Positions 13,415 through 29,350 are shown, numbered from the stretch's first letter. The stretch is DNA of 64,000 nt from Acanthacorydalis orientalis (GCA_034766995.1 CM068320.1:11861187-11925186); one strand, 5' to 3'. Program-made: numbers and translations. Notes: generated by a model not told the origin, from the letters alone.

Positions 13415-13739
13415 TTAATCATATGTTTTAGGACAAACCACATTAACAGTACACAACACCTTTCCCCGACGTTTCCGCTTTCGATGTCTATTAGGACAGC
13501 GGCAGCGGCGGCGCTCTTTTTTGCAACCGTCACCACCGCATTTCTTCTTATTATGTCCTTTCTTTTTGGGCCTGACCTTTTCAATGCTGCCTCCTGCACG
13601 TTTCCTTCCTGCTTTATCCAGTACTAATTCTTTTACAGTGGAATGTTTTCGGCCTGGTTCTTTCTCTCGTCTAGTATTTTCTCTTGATTTTATTGAATCA
13701 GGTGACGTTCTTGATGTATCCGACTGATCAGATGAAAAA
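13415..13739 (-). CDS. Terminal exon: highly basic six-cysteine C-terminal extension, probably of the IGF-like gene
   Basis: Acceptor atttttatttttag is followed by one nucleotide and then 107 codons to TAA at 13415-13417. The first part is Ser/Thr/Glu/Arg-rich (SSDQSDTSRTSPDS). The last 50 residues are strongly basic and contain six cysteines at exon residues 67, 72, 79, 81, 96 and 102, in the contexts KKKCGGDGCKK, RRRCRC, KRKRRGKVLC and VNVVCPKTYD. An AATAAA on the minus strand lies at 13346-13351. The acceptor needs two nucleotides from upstream, exactly what the donor at 29573 supplies (GG+T = Gly), giving a joined product of about 211 aa from the ATG at 29883. Base composition is far richer in G+C than the surroundings, which supports real coding. 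Joining it to the insulin exon is an inference; a missed small exon between them or a separate gene is possible. The basic clusters suggest matrix or heparan-sulfate binding, or extra convertase sites, but no named domain was recognised. Confidence 0.62.
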
Positions 13740-14473
13740 CTAAAAATAAAAATAATAATTTATTTTCAATTATTATAAATTTGTATTTGCATATTATTCA
13801 CTTAGATTTATATATTATTCACACTAAATATTCACTGTCAGATATTATTTATATAATTATTTTATCTTTAGATCGTGAAAAAAATGTATTAATATTTTCC
13901 ACAAATAAACTTCAACAAACATAAATTTAAAGAAAATATTCATAATTGATCATTAGTAATACTAATTATTTCGATGCTATCAATTACAGAGAACTAATGC
14001 ATAACTAATGATGTGCATTATTGTTGAATTGCACATAATCAGTAATCAGAATAATTAATGATCTATTATAGAACATTTTAACCAGAAAAATGACTTGTAA
14101 AGTTGTTGAAGAAAAAGTTAATTTAATGAAGTGTCTTTATCTATAGCGTCAAAAAACTATAATTGACATTATTTCATTATATAAGCTTCAATACTTGGCG
14201 TAGGTGACCTAACAGTCAAGAAACTGTGCGTTCAAAAGGTGCAAATGTTTCAGATAGACAAAACGCTTGCTTTTAAGATAATTAATTATTCGCCTCCAAT
14301 AGTAACCAACTAATTTTTTTAGAATCTTCAATAGCGATCAAACTTAGGCTTTTAGACATATAAAACTAAGTAATAATGTATCTATTTTTTTTTTCATAAG
14401 ATTATTTACTTTACATGTTGCATTTCTTTTTATAGAACGAATAAAAAACCAATGAAGAACCACATTACTAAAT

Positions 14474-14529
<56 letters not shown>

Positions 14530-14617
14530 CACATATATGTGTATATATATGTATATGTATATATGTATATATATATATATATGTATATATATGTATATAT
14601 ATATATATATATATTAG

Positions 14618-14667
<50 letters not shown>

Positions 14668-14691
14668 TATATATGTATATGTATATATATT

Positions 14692-14731
<40 letters not shown>

Positions 14732-14784
14732 TATATGTGTATATATATATATATATGTATATATGTATAATACATATGTGTATA

Positions 14785-14828
<44 letters not shown>

Positions 14829-16271
14829 CTCAAAAATTGTTTAAAAGGATGTAATAACTAGATTGTGATTTAAAAACTGCAATATAAAAATATTCTGTGA
14901 AACTGATTCTGGTATTCTAGTTTTTTTTTTGATTGATGTCAAGTTACTAAATCATTATTAAAAGTTTACTTCCAATTAACAAAAATCATTTATATGAAAA
15001 TATTTAAAATTTAATTAACCACATCATCTTTTTGGTATTTTACGAGATAAATGTATACATTTGGTACATCAAATGATAATTTGATGTACAAAAAAAATAG
15101 CAGGACATTTTATACATATTTCTTCAGAAATGGTGTTACGTTTTGCAAAATATTATTCATTCTAAATAAACCTACATCTGTTTATAGACTGTGTATTTGC
15201 ATTCGTTTACACTTAATGCCATTTCTTAGATTGGAATGAACAGTAAGGTTTCCAAATTTTATTCACAAACAGTAATTGCAGTATTTTGTTACGGCACTTT
15301 TTATACAACATTGACCGTTACGCTTGCTTAATGTTTATTATACGCTCCGTATTTGAATTTTTTGCTAATGTGATTTCATGCAAATTAAGCAGTACGATTG
15401 ATCTTAATAATAAAAGTATATTCTTTTCAACCTTATTTTAAAAATGTATTGATTGGAGGTTTCTTAACTTTTAAGAGTTTATTGTAATCCCTCCATTTTT
15501 ATAACTATAATTTTACTTATAGAAAATATATGTCACGAATTAATATTTTTGTATTATTGACGTTTATTAATATTATCAATCTATATTTAGTAGTAAATAA
15601 TAAGTACTTTTAAATAATTTATACCTTATTGTAAATAGTACTTTTCATCATTATTAACAACAGTTTCCCATCTTCCCAGCGCTTAATGATCCAATTCTTA
15701 TAAAAAATGCCGGTTTTCAATAACAAATACAAAGAATTGCTTTTTGTTGTCAATCACATTATAAAATCATTTATTGTTCAAGAATTATTTAGAATAGATT
15801 GTTAACAGGTTATATCTACCAAACATGAACAGTAATAGTATTTATTTCTAATTCAACTACTTTTCGTGAATTTTCCTATTTGTGTAGTGAAAACTATTTT
15901 CTTATTGATTAAACTTAAGCGTTTTGCTTTCAGATTCCGATGGAAACCCATAATTTTTTCACTTTAAATTATTGTATTTATTTTTTATCTTCAGTTAAAA
16001 CTTGATTCAAAAAAAAGTATTATTGGTATTTTCTTTTTTTTCCAGCAAATAATGATATGTATTCATTCACTTTATTTCTTTAAAATATTTCAAATAAAAA
16101 TAAATAGAGTTCATTTGAAACTTTAATATCTCTAATCATAATCACATGACCAATTCATTTTAAATATTATTATGCCGTGGACTAATATAATTCCATGAAT
16201 AAAAATAACAGGATATTTATATTTAGTATATTTTTATTCCTGCGTTTTCAGAATATATTTATAATCATAGT

Positions 16272-16337
<66 letters not shown>

Positions 16338-16442
16338 TGTATATGAATGTACATGCATGTATTCTTGAAATTGTTTTTCTCCAAGTTACTGGTTATCAAG
16401 CATTCTGGTCTAAAAAGAAATATTTGGTCAACGGTATTCTAA
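13740..16442. other. Noncoding, with one long complex TA array
   Basis: 14477-14824 is about 350 bp of TA with regularly spaced TG/TATG and TATTAG/AAAT interruptions; 16275-16333 is pure TA. No gene or transposon recognised in the remainder. Confidence 0.7.
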
Positions 16443-16446
16443 TTAA

Positions 16447-16750
16447 CCCATTAAACGCCGCTATTAAAAATCGTAGGAATTTTTGAAAATGCTTAACATG
16501 GTTTGGTTCTAGGTTCATTCAAATTAATTTTAAAAAGAAAAAATTCAAAAAAATTTGGTTTTCCACAGTGAGATGTTTTGTATACGCAACAGCGGCGACT
16601 AATGTTAGCATTATGAAAAACAAAATATTTCAAAAGTGAATAAAAATTAGTCTGTTTTAAATTTTAAATTCATGAAATTTATTAAAATCCAAATCAAATA
16701 TCATGATAGTTTCTAAAACATATCGGGTACAGAAAAACGTTGCACTTTTT

Positions 16751-16832
<82 letters not shown>

Positions 16833-17023
16833 TCTGCCTCTTGCAAAGTCTACATCAATTCCGATTTTTTCTCTTTCGCAAAAATCGAAAAAATGAATAA
16901 TGTAGTTCTATTGCTATTGCATCAATTTTTACTGTTAAAAAATGTTTTAGAAACAAATATTTTTAGCAGAGAAAAAAAATCCAAAATTAATGTTGAGTAT
17001 ACGCAACAGCGGCGCTGAATGGG
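16447..17023 (+). mobile_element. TTAA-flanked piggyBac-type MITE, family A (577 bp)
   Basis: TTAA at 16443-16446 and 17024-17027. Ends cccattaaacgccgct and, read inward, cccattcagcgccgct (14 of 16 identical). A second internal copy of the right terminal motif tacgcaacagcggcg lies at 16580-16594 in the same orientation. The centre holds a (CA)n(TA)n array (16752-16830). No transposase frame. TTAA target duplication is the piggyBac signature. Confidence 0.82.
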
Positions 17024-17472
17024 TTAATGTCTTAATGGTTTTAAAGAAATTATTAGTGAAATATTTTCAAATGATATAGAAAGTAAATAGCAAATTTCTT
17101 TTGTAAAACAGTATTTTCTTTAGAAATAACATTTATAACGCCATGAATAATATAATACAACTAGTATAGATTCATCTATTTTTAAAAACATTTTTAATAA
17201 TGAATGTATTGCAGTAATAAGTTGATTATTTTTTTATAATTTTTGAAATAACTCACATCCTTCAGATTTTCTCATAACATTGAAAAAACAGTTCGTTATA
17301 ATTAATAATCTACAAAAAGAGAACACAAAATTATGTTTTCATTCATTATACAACAATCTAATTCAAAGAGTTTCAAAAAGACAGTATATCTCTGACTGAC
17401 AATGCTATATGTTTTATGACATCAGATGTGTATATGTCGCGAACTTTCACATTCAAAAGTCGATTTAGACAC

Positions 17473-17529
17473 ATGTCAAGTAGGTTTCTCTTCGTCGTAT
17501 TTTTATGTCTCTTGTGTACAAGGTGGTGA
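17473..17529 (+). other. Short signal-peptide-like ORF (possible first exon)
   Basis: ATG at 17473 reads MSSRFLFVVFLCLLCTRW and then TGA. The hydrophobic profile fits a secretory signal. If spliced at acaag|gtggtg before the stop it could be a first exon, but that donor is weak and no partner exon was found. May be chance. Confidence 0.18.
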
Positions 17530-17636
17530 CAACAAAATTCCCGGAATATCTTTATAGTTCAGTGACAGGTTGTTCAAGTGTTGAAGTATAATACAGAAGT
17601 GTTCTAACATAGCAATATTTGTTTTTATTATGATTG

Positions 17637-17687
<51 letters not shown>

Positions 17688-17959
17688 TATATAGATATAA
17701 TATTTATGAATATATTCTTTGCCAATCAAAAAAAAAAAATGAGTTTATACATCAAAGTAAAATAACTTGACACATGCTAATAATTCTTGAAAAGCAGTCA
17801 TAGTTGTAATCTTTCATTTATTTTTTTTTTAGTTACTTAGTCCACAGTCAAGAACGAAATTCATAAGGCGTTCGAGACAATCGCTTTGTTAATGAAAAAT
17901 ATCGTATTTCACAAGGTCGTACCTACTAGCCACTTGGTAACGACCGTCCTCAAAATGGT

Positions 17960-17996
17960 TATAAAAGTTCAACGAATACAGTATCTAGCATCATTC
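17960..17996 (+). promoter_or_regulatory. Possible plus-strand core promoter (TATA plus initiator)
   Basis: TATAAAAG at 17960-17967, then an arthropod-type initiator TCATTC at 17991-17996, placing the initiator A about 33 bp downstream of the TATA start. About 85 bp further on, aacag|gtatat could be a donor (18070/18071). No coding exon was found after it. Confidence 0.3.
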
Positions 17997-18727
17997 TTTC
18001 CGAAGAATATAGTTTTATATTTATTTAAATACCTCTATCCATAAACGATTCATTTTTTCATCCAAACAGGTATATGTCAGGGCTACATATCGATGGTATA
18101 TATAACGATAATAAATTACTTAAAACACGTGTAAAGGATGATATTTAGAATGTGATATAAACGTAAGTTTGCCCTAATAATATTATAAATAAATGAAAGA
18201 AAAAATCGGTACTAATATCATAAAATAGTCGGTAAAAATCTTCGTTTATTCGATATTTAAATTGATTTTGATCAATAATACAATACAATCTTACTTGAAA
18301 TTATATATTATCTATCGGTGATAAAATATCATTATATAAAAAAAATAAAATAAAAGACCTATATGATATTCAAATTGTATTAAGCATGCATGTATTTTAA
18401 ATTGAACATTTAACTAAAATTAACTGTAGTTACAAACTAAAAATGGACATATAACATCGACAATTATTGAACTAGTTTGTGATATTTAGTAATATAAGTA
18501 GATTTTATTTTTTAAAACAAAAAATGTTAACAAATAAATGATCACTGGGACATTTTTAAACGGTTGATACTTTTTTATGTGAAATATTTTTTTCGGTTTT
18601 TAGTATTCGATATTTTAATTTATCTTAATGACTCTATAAGACTAATATTATGTCGACAGATTGATAAATTATTCATAAATGCATTAATCTAAACTCATTT
18701 AAAAAAACATAAATATTATTTTTTAAT

Positions 18728-18838
18728 ATACCAGTAAGCTCTGCCCCTATTAGCTAAGTTCTTTACCTCCCCCACCTCTCGCTCGAGAGGGCATCGCACA
18801 CCGCTCGCAAACGCTCGCTTTCCCCGAACAAATAACCG
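18728..18838. other. Small G+C-rich island
   Basis: About 110 bp with unusually high G+C and several CpG (ctcgctcgagagggcatcgc, accgctcgcaaacgctcgc) in otherwise very AT-rich DNA. It has tandem-like gctcgc words and no open frame. It may be a remnant of a transposon end or a regulatory patch. Confidence 0.4.
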
Positions 18839-19441
18839 AAATTAATAAATTATACGCACAAATAATCTCAATAAAATGTAAATCGAAAAATATTTATTAG
18901 AAAATTTTATAAAAATTAACAACAAAGTACAATGTTAAAATGTATAACAAATTTTCTTTATTCTAAACCGTCAGTGAATAGAATATTAAAAAAATAATTC
19001 GTAAAGAAACCCTTACTAGTTTTCTAATACAATCAAAAACTATTTTAATTCAAATATAAATCTCATGAGATGATAATTCAACAGAGTAATGTATTAAACA
19101 CTGCAACGAGAAAATATAGAGAAAGAGGATACGAACGATACAAATACTTTATTTAGGATATAACGATACGAATACTTTATTCACAAAAAAATTCTTAATT
19201 ATTCATTAAAATTTTCAGTACACATTCTTTTCAATTTTCTGAAATTTTCGTTGAATAAAGTATCAATATAAAATCACTCTTTATGTTATATTTATTATTG
19301 TTCAATTGATTTCGTTTCTTGCATTTGTTTACAATTTTTTTATAGATATCTACATTAAAATTGAATTACTTTCTCTTTCATACACTATGCAATACATTAC
19401 ATATGTAAAAAGAAAGTTATGAGATAAACATATGGCTATTT

Positions 19442-19521
<80 letters not shown>

Positions 19522-21373
19522 CATGTATGTATGTGTATCATGTGTGTATATAACACAAAAATAGTTGAAATTATTAAAAATCACCACATATTGTACAAGA
19601 ATTCAAAAGTACTTTCATTGTATGTCAAATTACTAAAAAGATTTTATATAACAAAAACAATGTTTATACTTGAACTCTATGTATGGTCACATGATTTCAA
19701 GAATAATTAATTATACAGTTCTAATTATAACACTTCATACTTTAAGTATAATGGTTTCATATTACTATTTTGCTTAAATATATTACATCACACTTAATGG
19801 TGTTTTTAAAGATTATCATCAATGCTTCCATTAATGGTAACATAATTAAGTTATTTGAATTACTACCAAAAAAGGTTACTGCGAGGGTAACAGCAGGATT
19901 TAAAATATGCTTACAGATGTAATTTCTGCAAGGACATTCCTGGAACCGTACGCATGTATGTATGTATGTATGTCTGCATGTGCGTGTATCCGTATATTGA
20001 AATAATATGAAAAATAAAAAAATAATTACATAACAATTACTCAGACTGTGTTGTTTAACACCTGACAAAAAATCATAATTACCGATTTTCTCTGATAATT
20101 AATGATGCCTTCCGTTAATTCTGATTGTTTATAAATAAATTAATGTAAAACATTTGGTTGACTTCCTTCTCGTGACGTCACATTAAATGAGTTATGACAA
20201 GGTCGTTATTAAAAGTACGTTCCATTCTTAATTATAGACACATTTTTTGCAGTATGACATGACGAATGACGCGCGGTTAGATAATAATAACAGACCGCAG
20301 ATATACGATACTACAGCAGCTATGATTACATTCTAAAACAAGCAAGGTGAAGAATGCACTGTTGTCTGTTTTTATTGTATATTTTTTTTATGATGTCTCA
20401 GAATGACATTTAAAAACATATCGACAAATCAGACACAAACACTTGGTAATTCAGTATGAATTGGTCCGGATGTGATTTTTGATTTATTATCTCATAATAC
20501 ATTTATATTTCAATGTTAATTTTTAATTCATTGAAACATATTGTCAGTATGTTATTTAAATATTGATAATATGTATATAACATTATAAAATAACACAGTA
20601 AGGTAATGTAATTTCACGCTTATTTAAAATTCAGTACACGCTTTTTATTATTAAGAGCAATGAATTAGTGTGCATAATTAAGAAGTTTCGTTTCTTATAA
20701 AACGTTTTAGAATTGTATTGTCAATTTAAAAGGATGCATGATAATCTAATAACTTTATGAAATTGAAAAAAAAGCCAACGATCGATAAAAATCAATTATA
20801 TCTAAAAATAGAATTGGTATTCTCATCTGAAACCAAATGTATGTTTTTATGTAAAAAATAACTAATAAAAATGTATATTAAAAATATTATACGTATCATG
20901 CAATAGTGATAATTATTTTATATAAACTTTTTTTTATTTTAAATCGACTAAAGTCGTACTTATTGCTAAAAGTACTTTCTGGTATTTTGAAAAAAATGTC
21001 AACACTTTAAAAGTCCTAAAACGGAAATTATCCAAAAAAGAATCAATTTAAGAAGTTTAACTTCATTATTTTGATTAGAAAATTGGGAAAATTATCTTGT
21101 TAAGATTTACACCAATATTTGTGTAAAAGAATAACTAGATTAGTGTTAAGATTTTAGAATATTTCTCTCATAAATGAAACGTTAAAAGGAAAAAAGCAGT
21201 TTTTGATATATTTTATAAGGGTACAAAAAATGATAAGGAAATATAAAAGCTTTTCAAAGTTAAGTATATGGAACAGATTGAAGTCACTCTAAAAAGAATT
21301 AAATTCGTTTCTATTTCAAATTTTCAGTAAAAGTTAATAAAACGTAATCTACCTTAATAGAACTGATTAAATA

Positions 21374-21941
21374 TTAGGTTGATAGGAAAATAATTGCAGT
21401 TTTTATTTTCTGAATTCCAACTTTATTTTTTTCCAGCGAAAGTGTCATTTCATCGTGTTCATGTTAATATTTTAAAGTGCCTTTTTCGGCATGTATTTTG
21501 GTAAAATCGACTTTGGTTTTATTATTAATTTTGCTACAAATTGGGGTATTGAATTAAACAAGGAAAAGAACCAAATAAGAACAATTTTTGTACGAGTTCC
21601 AAACTGGTGGTAAAGCAGCAGAAACTGTTCAGAAACTGGTCGTAAACTAAACGTTACTTTTGGTTTGGGTACTGTTAAGAAACGTACAGTGCAATGGTGG
21701 TTCCAAAAATTTCGTGCTGGGGACGAGAACCTTGAAGATGAAGGTCGTGAGCGTCGTTCTTCAGTTCATAACTAACAACTGAAGGCGTTAGTTAAATCAG
21801 AACTAGACATAACAATCGAGAGCTTGCACAAAAGTTAGGCGTTAATCATCCAACAGTTTTGGACCACTTAAAACTATATAAATTAAAAAATGTATATGAA
21901 TTTGAAGGCTATAAACCGGAATTATTCTTCTACCAACCTAA
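21374..21941 (+). mobile_element. Internally deleted Hsmar1-type mariner (568 bp)
   Basis: TA at 21372-21373 and 21942-21943. Left end starts ttaggttgataggaaaataa; right end, read inward, starts ttaggttggtagaagaataa. It retains the N-terminal half of a transposase with frameshifts and stops: a QTGGKAAETV-like stretch, TVKKRTVQWWFQKFRAGDEN, then a stop, then QKLGVNHPTVLDHLK, after which the sequence jumps to the right end. It is the same family as the fragment at 40677-41133. It sits in the putative IGF intron. Confidence 0.85.
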
Positions 21942-24041
<2,100 letters not shown>

Positions 24042-24779
24042 TTGAGTTGGCCGCTAAGTAATGTCTGATTTTTTCGTAAGAGATTGTTTCTGCTATTTTT
24101 AAAAGAAAAGACAATTCGTAACCTATAAAACGCATGTACAGTCTAAAAGCTGAGACTTTAACTTATAATTTAAAAAAAATATAATTACATTTAATTCATT
24201 TTTTTAGTGTTTTTTTGATTTGAAGATGAACAATGAGAAGATGTATTTTCATGCAATTATGTTTTTTTTGTATGTCCGCAAAGATAAAAATCCGGTAAAT
24301 AGTAAAAAAGATTTCTATACTGTTCAAAATTGGACAAACTGAAGAAGAACATTATGGAAAAACGACCAGAATTTGTCAATAGGAAAGGAGTAGTGTTCCA
24401 CCAAGATAACGCGAAGCCACACGTATATTTACAGACTCGACAAAAATTGAGAGAGCTGAATTGGGATTTTTTTATTCATTCACCATATTCACCGGACTTA
24501 GCACCATCAGATTTGCACTTATTTAGTTTTTTTTTTTTTTACAAAATTTCCTTAATAGGAAAAAACTTGATTCTTTAGAGGCCCCGTGAAATGCTTGCTT
24601 CGAGATTTTTTGCTGAAAAACATAACAAATTCTGGGAAGATGGTATTATAAAACTCCCTACAAATTGCCAAAAACTATTGATCATAATCGTCAATACAAT
24701 ATTTAAAAGTTTTCTATATTAAAAAAAATTGACCGAGAATTTTACCGAGAATTCCGACATTACTTGTTGGTCAACTCAA
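24042..24779 (+). mobile_element. Internally deleted mariner (738 bp)
   Basis: TA at 24040-24041 and 24780-24781. Left end starts ttgagttggccgctaagtaa; right end, read inward, starts ttgagttgaccaacaagtaa. An N-terminal remnant begins at ATG 24226 (MNNEKMYFHAIM). After a deletion the C-terminal half at 24330-24578 reads MEKRPEFVNRKGVVFHQDNA (second catalytic Asp) and SPYSPDLAPSDLHLF (third Asp), then runs into a poly(T) slippage and further frames (FWEDGIIKL). The first Asp region is gone. Confidence 0.88.
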
Positions 24780-24978
24780 TATAAATAAATCTCATTGTGA
24801 TTAATTTTAGTAGACCTTTTTAAATAATATTTATTTATTTATTTTAGAGTACAACATATAACTAATAAAGCATAAATATTACAAAAAAGTATGAAAAATA
24901 TATCAAAATACACAAAATCAATATATATATATATACACACATATATATATATATACACACACACACATATATATATAT

Positions 24979-25040
<62 letters not shown>

Positions 25041-25293
25041 CAATAGAAAAATTAGTAAACAAATGAATTTTATTTTTTAAAATTGCATAAATCTTTTCTG
25101 ATTAGAATAAATTTATCTGCAGTGCCAAAAACTGTAATTGTGTTTAGAAAACTTAATACAAGGTCGTTAAAAGGAGAAGTATTGTATTTTTTCAAATTAA
25201 CATAATTTAATCGAAACGGTTATCTAATATTTTATCATTTAAATATCAAAGGTATATTGTATGATTTAATTGTATGCATTTACACACACACAC

Positions 25294-25346
<53 letters not shown>

Positions 25347-26856
25347 CATATACATATACAAACATACATACATACAAAGTATATTCAGATACATGTCAAT
25401 AAAAGTAAGATGTTATATAAATTATTAGTAAAACATTATTCTAATTTTATTATCTTGAAGGAGAAATAAAGTGTTATTTGAATATTGCAATAAAGCTTAG
25501 CCCAATTACATTTTTATTTGATGGTTATTTAATTATTACTTTCTATGTTTTATGTTCAAATAAATTTTAAACGTCTTGTTTGTACTTTTTTCATTCGTGA
25601 ACTTATTAATTTCTTTATTTCAAAAACTATTTAAATATAAACATTCCTTTTACATTAATTACTTTTATTTTTATTGAATTCTGATTTAGCTTTACACGTA
25701 CAACTTTTGAAAAAATCCTCTTTATTCGTGTCTATAAAATATGTTTTATATTTATTTCGTAATGTATTACAAATTTTTAATAATATATTTTTGATACTTT
25801 TTATACAACTTAGAAATTCCAGTTAATAGTTTAAATTCATATATAAATATTAGCTGACCATCCGCACAGGACAATACTGACTTGAAATAATTTATACTGC
25901 CTGAATTACATGAACAGTCTTTGTATTGTTGTCGTTGTATTTACTATATTGTACTGGTTTCAACAAGTAAATACTTTAGTTTTAGATTAGAATTAATACA
26001 ATAAAAAATATTAAAATTAATTCCTACACTAGTTAAATCGTAAATTGGAAAGTGTGTTTTTTTCTTGTTAAAATAAATGCACGGATCTAAATATAAAAAA
26101 TGTTTGTACCTCCTCATACCACAGACTTTTTGGAGTTGTTCATCTATTTAAAAGATTCAAATACGCTGATATACTGCTTTCTCTTTTCATAAATGTGGCC
26201 ACTCTATTACTTTACTAGTTTTACTCAAAAACATTTCAGAAAAATTAACATAACACCTGCACTCTAACGGCTAGTTCCATAGAAATAGACAGTTTATAAA
26301 AATAGGAAAAACAAATATATAAGTTTTAGTGTACAATAATGTTTTTTTAGTGTTTGTGGTCCTTGACGTCTATTCAATTAGGTTTATTTTTTAATAAATA
26401 TACATATGATACGTTAGTTCATGCTAGTATTTAAAAATATTATTTTTGTCTTTACTCTCCATTTTATAGTCGCACATTGCAAATTATTTTTGTTCTTTGT
26501 TCATTAGGGTACCAATTTCTGGAAGGCATTGGACTCTCTTACGGACGTCTCTTTTATAAAAACAAATAATTTTATTTATATATTAAAACATTTAATTAAA
26601 CAAAATATATTTTAAAAGTTAAACTATTCATTACGTTAGTTTATAATTTAAAAAAAATATTTATAAGAATTATTAACTTATCTGAATATTATATTTTCGG
26701 AAACAATAGGAGATTTATTATTGTGAACGATAACTTTTTTATTAATTTTATTTTTACCTGTTTTCTCGTTTTCCTTAAGATAAAATTATTTAATTCATAT
26801 ATCAGTCAAATGATCATTCACTCATTTAGTTGTTTAATGTATTTGAAAACTGTTAA

Positions 26857-26897
<41 letters not shown>

Positions 26898-27250
26898 AAA
26901 CATTTCAGCATTAATAACTGAAGGACATATCCAAAAATCCCAAGTAATCAATCAAATGTCAAATTAAATGACAAAAAAATATAAAATATTATAACAACGT
27001 TGTAAACACTTAACAAAAACATAAACAAATGTTTTTTTATTTACAAATGCACAGTTATAATGAAAGAATAGACATGAACATTTTGTTGTAATTATATGTA
27101 TTTTACTATGTATTCAGCTGTGAGTTCAAGGTGCATGAATATACAGAAATTTTCTATTGATCATTGAAATCTGCTCTCAAAAATAAATATATATTTAATT
27201 TTTTTAGCTTTCATTATAATATAGTTTATTTCGTTTATAATGTAATTCAA

Positions 27251-27301
<51 letters not shown>

Positions 27302-28858
27302 GAGTATATATATATAAATATAAGGAAAATTAAAAACAATGGATTTAATGTAATTAAACTCTTTATCTCTTGTGCATTAATTTTTGATTTACATTAAATT
27401 ATAATTTTGTAAAATGTATAGAAAAGTAAATATGCGATTAAAAAAAGGTGTAAAATGTATTTATAGAATAATAGTTATTTTTTATATTTTTGTAATATTT
27501 ATAAAAATTGAAGAGAATCGTTGTGAGGTTACTATGAGATTGTCTGTTTTTATAAATATATACAATACCTAAATATATATAACATTAGTTCTTAGTATTT
27601 GTCCATTTTTCTTTAAAATAATTGCATATGAATATTTTAATGTTTGTAAGTCCAGCTAGTAAAAACTTTATATCCGATTTTGAGAAACATGTACATAATT
27701 TTTGCTATTTAGATTTGCTATAAAGATTAAACAAGTGTATATATATATATATACATATGTATTCATATAAGAAAAAATATGCAAACCATAAAAATATTAA
27801 AATATTACATATACGTCAGTGTCTGTTTTTTATTCAAATCTTTTAAACCTCTAAGAGGGTATTATGGATCAATAATATGTAATAACCTCTCTAGGGATCT
27901 GGAAAAATGCTAATAAATCTAAGTATCCTCTTAAAAATTCATAAACTACCCAATTAATTTTCTGTCCTATGAGTAATGACCGAAAGCTTGGCACTCACAT
28001 AACAGCTGTCTACAAGCCGCAAAACAGAAAAGATTTTTTTTTATATTTTTATTATACTTTATCCGCTGAAATCGTTATGTGTAAAAAGTATCAACGTAAA
28101 ATTCGCTTAAATGATCGAATGTTTAATTTTTTCAAAATTTAAGAAATGAAACAAAACTTTCTTAAATATTCTATGTATAATTGAATCAAAAATTAGATAT
28201 TTTAAATAAATAGTTATGACATCATTATCTGTTAAATTCTGCACATTATATGAATGTGCAGACATTCATCAACATTCCATTTATTTCAATGAGTGTATAT
28301 TAAGTATAAATGAATGATTTTAAAAAAATATTCTGCCGAAAAAGAATAAATAATATCACAAATAGACATAAATTGATAACAAACTGTTAACATTATTAAT
28401 AAGTAAAAGAATTCTAAATCTAATCAAATAATTAATTCTTCATTCAAAAAATAATTTATAAAAAAAATCAATTTTAACCTGTCTTTTTGTATTAGGTGTT
28501 CTATGTTATAAGAATTTTAAAAGTTTATAAAAATATTTATTGATATAATGACTTTTATTTAATGTGAAAAACTATCAGGTTTTTGTAATTTAGTTTATTT
28601 TCATAAAGTTAAACTCGATGTCTACTTTTTACTCATAATGTTACAGTTTTCATAGTATAGTTTTTGTATTCGTGATAAAATTACAAATTCTCATAAATAA
28701 TAGCTAGCTAACATTTATCATTCAAATCTTTGTCACGTAGGTAACGTCATTTATATTAAACAATATTATTTTAGTTACATAACAGCTAAATGTATTCAGA
28801 TATAATCAAATGTATACAACGTGCTTATACTGATTCGATCCTTTGACTCCATATAGGT
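24780..28858. other. Noncoding, with TA and CA/TA arrays
   Basis: Arrays at 24920-25038 (TA with acacac), 25283-25372 (CA, TA, CATA), 26866-26894, 27254-27316 and 27738-27761. No supported gene. 25500-26850 is plain AT-rich sequence. Confidence 0.7.
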
Positions 28859-28901
28859 ATATATATATATATATATATACATATATACATATAAACATAT
28901 A

Positions 28902-28966
<65 letters not shown>

Positions 28967-29035
28967 GTAAATATATATACATATATATATATATGTATAT
29001 ATATTTATGTGTATATATATATATATATATATACG

Positions 29036-29096
<61 letters not shown>

Positions 29097-29125
29097 ACAT
29101 TTATATCTATATACATGTATACATT

Positions 29126-29164
<39 letters not shown>

Positions 29165-29193
29165 ACATGTATATCTATATACATGTATATATG

Positions 29194-29289
<96 letters not shown>

Positions 29290-29310
29290 CATGTATATAG
29301 ATATACATGT

Positions 29311-29349
<39 letters not shown>
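28859..29349. repeat. 490-bp TA array with palindromic minisatellite units
   Basis: TA runs separated by TATG and CATA words and by units such as atacatgtatatctatatac, near 29100, 29170 and, reversed (tatagatatacatgtat), near 29293. It starts about 220 bp past the insulin exon donor, inside the putative intron. Confidence 0.9.

Positions 29350-29350
<1 letters not shown>

Larger units (their letters stand above)
17028..21373. other. Noncoding intronic-type DNA
   Basis: TA array 17646-17684; (CT)n(TA)n compound array 19447-19516 followed by ATGT words; tgtatgtatgtatgt run at 19954-19970. Possible promoter and island are listed separately. A tgacgtca palindrome lies at 20173-20180. Nothing else seen. 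Confidence 0.65.

Noticed and set aside
13403..13727. Two plus-strand frames and an alternative minus-strand frame over the basic terminal exon
   Set aside because: They are shadows of the minus-strand coding frame, which alone begins at a good acceptor and shows the cysteine and basic pattern.
14468..14861. Long open frames coding Tyr-Ile repeats in TA arrays (also at 5062-5265, 22571-22979, 28796-29380, 57986-58237 and elsewhere)
   Set aside because: Pure TA has no stop codon in any frame, so open frames appear on both strands at once. They have no start context, composition or conservation suggesting protein.
19954..19980. Possible tRNA or small RNA near the tgtatgtatgt run
   Set aside because: No cloverleaf, A/B box or paired arms could be drawn; it is a simple repeat.
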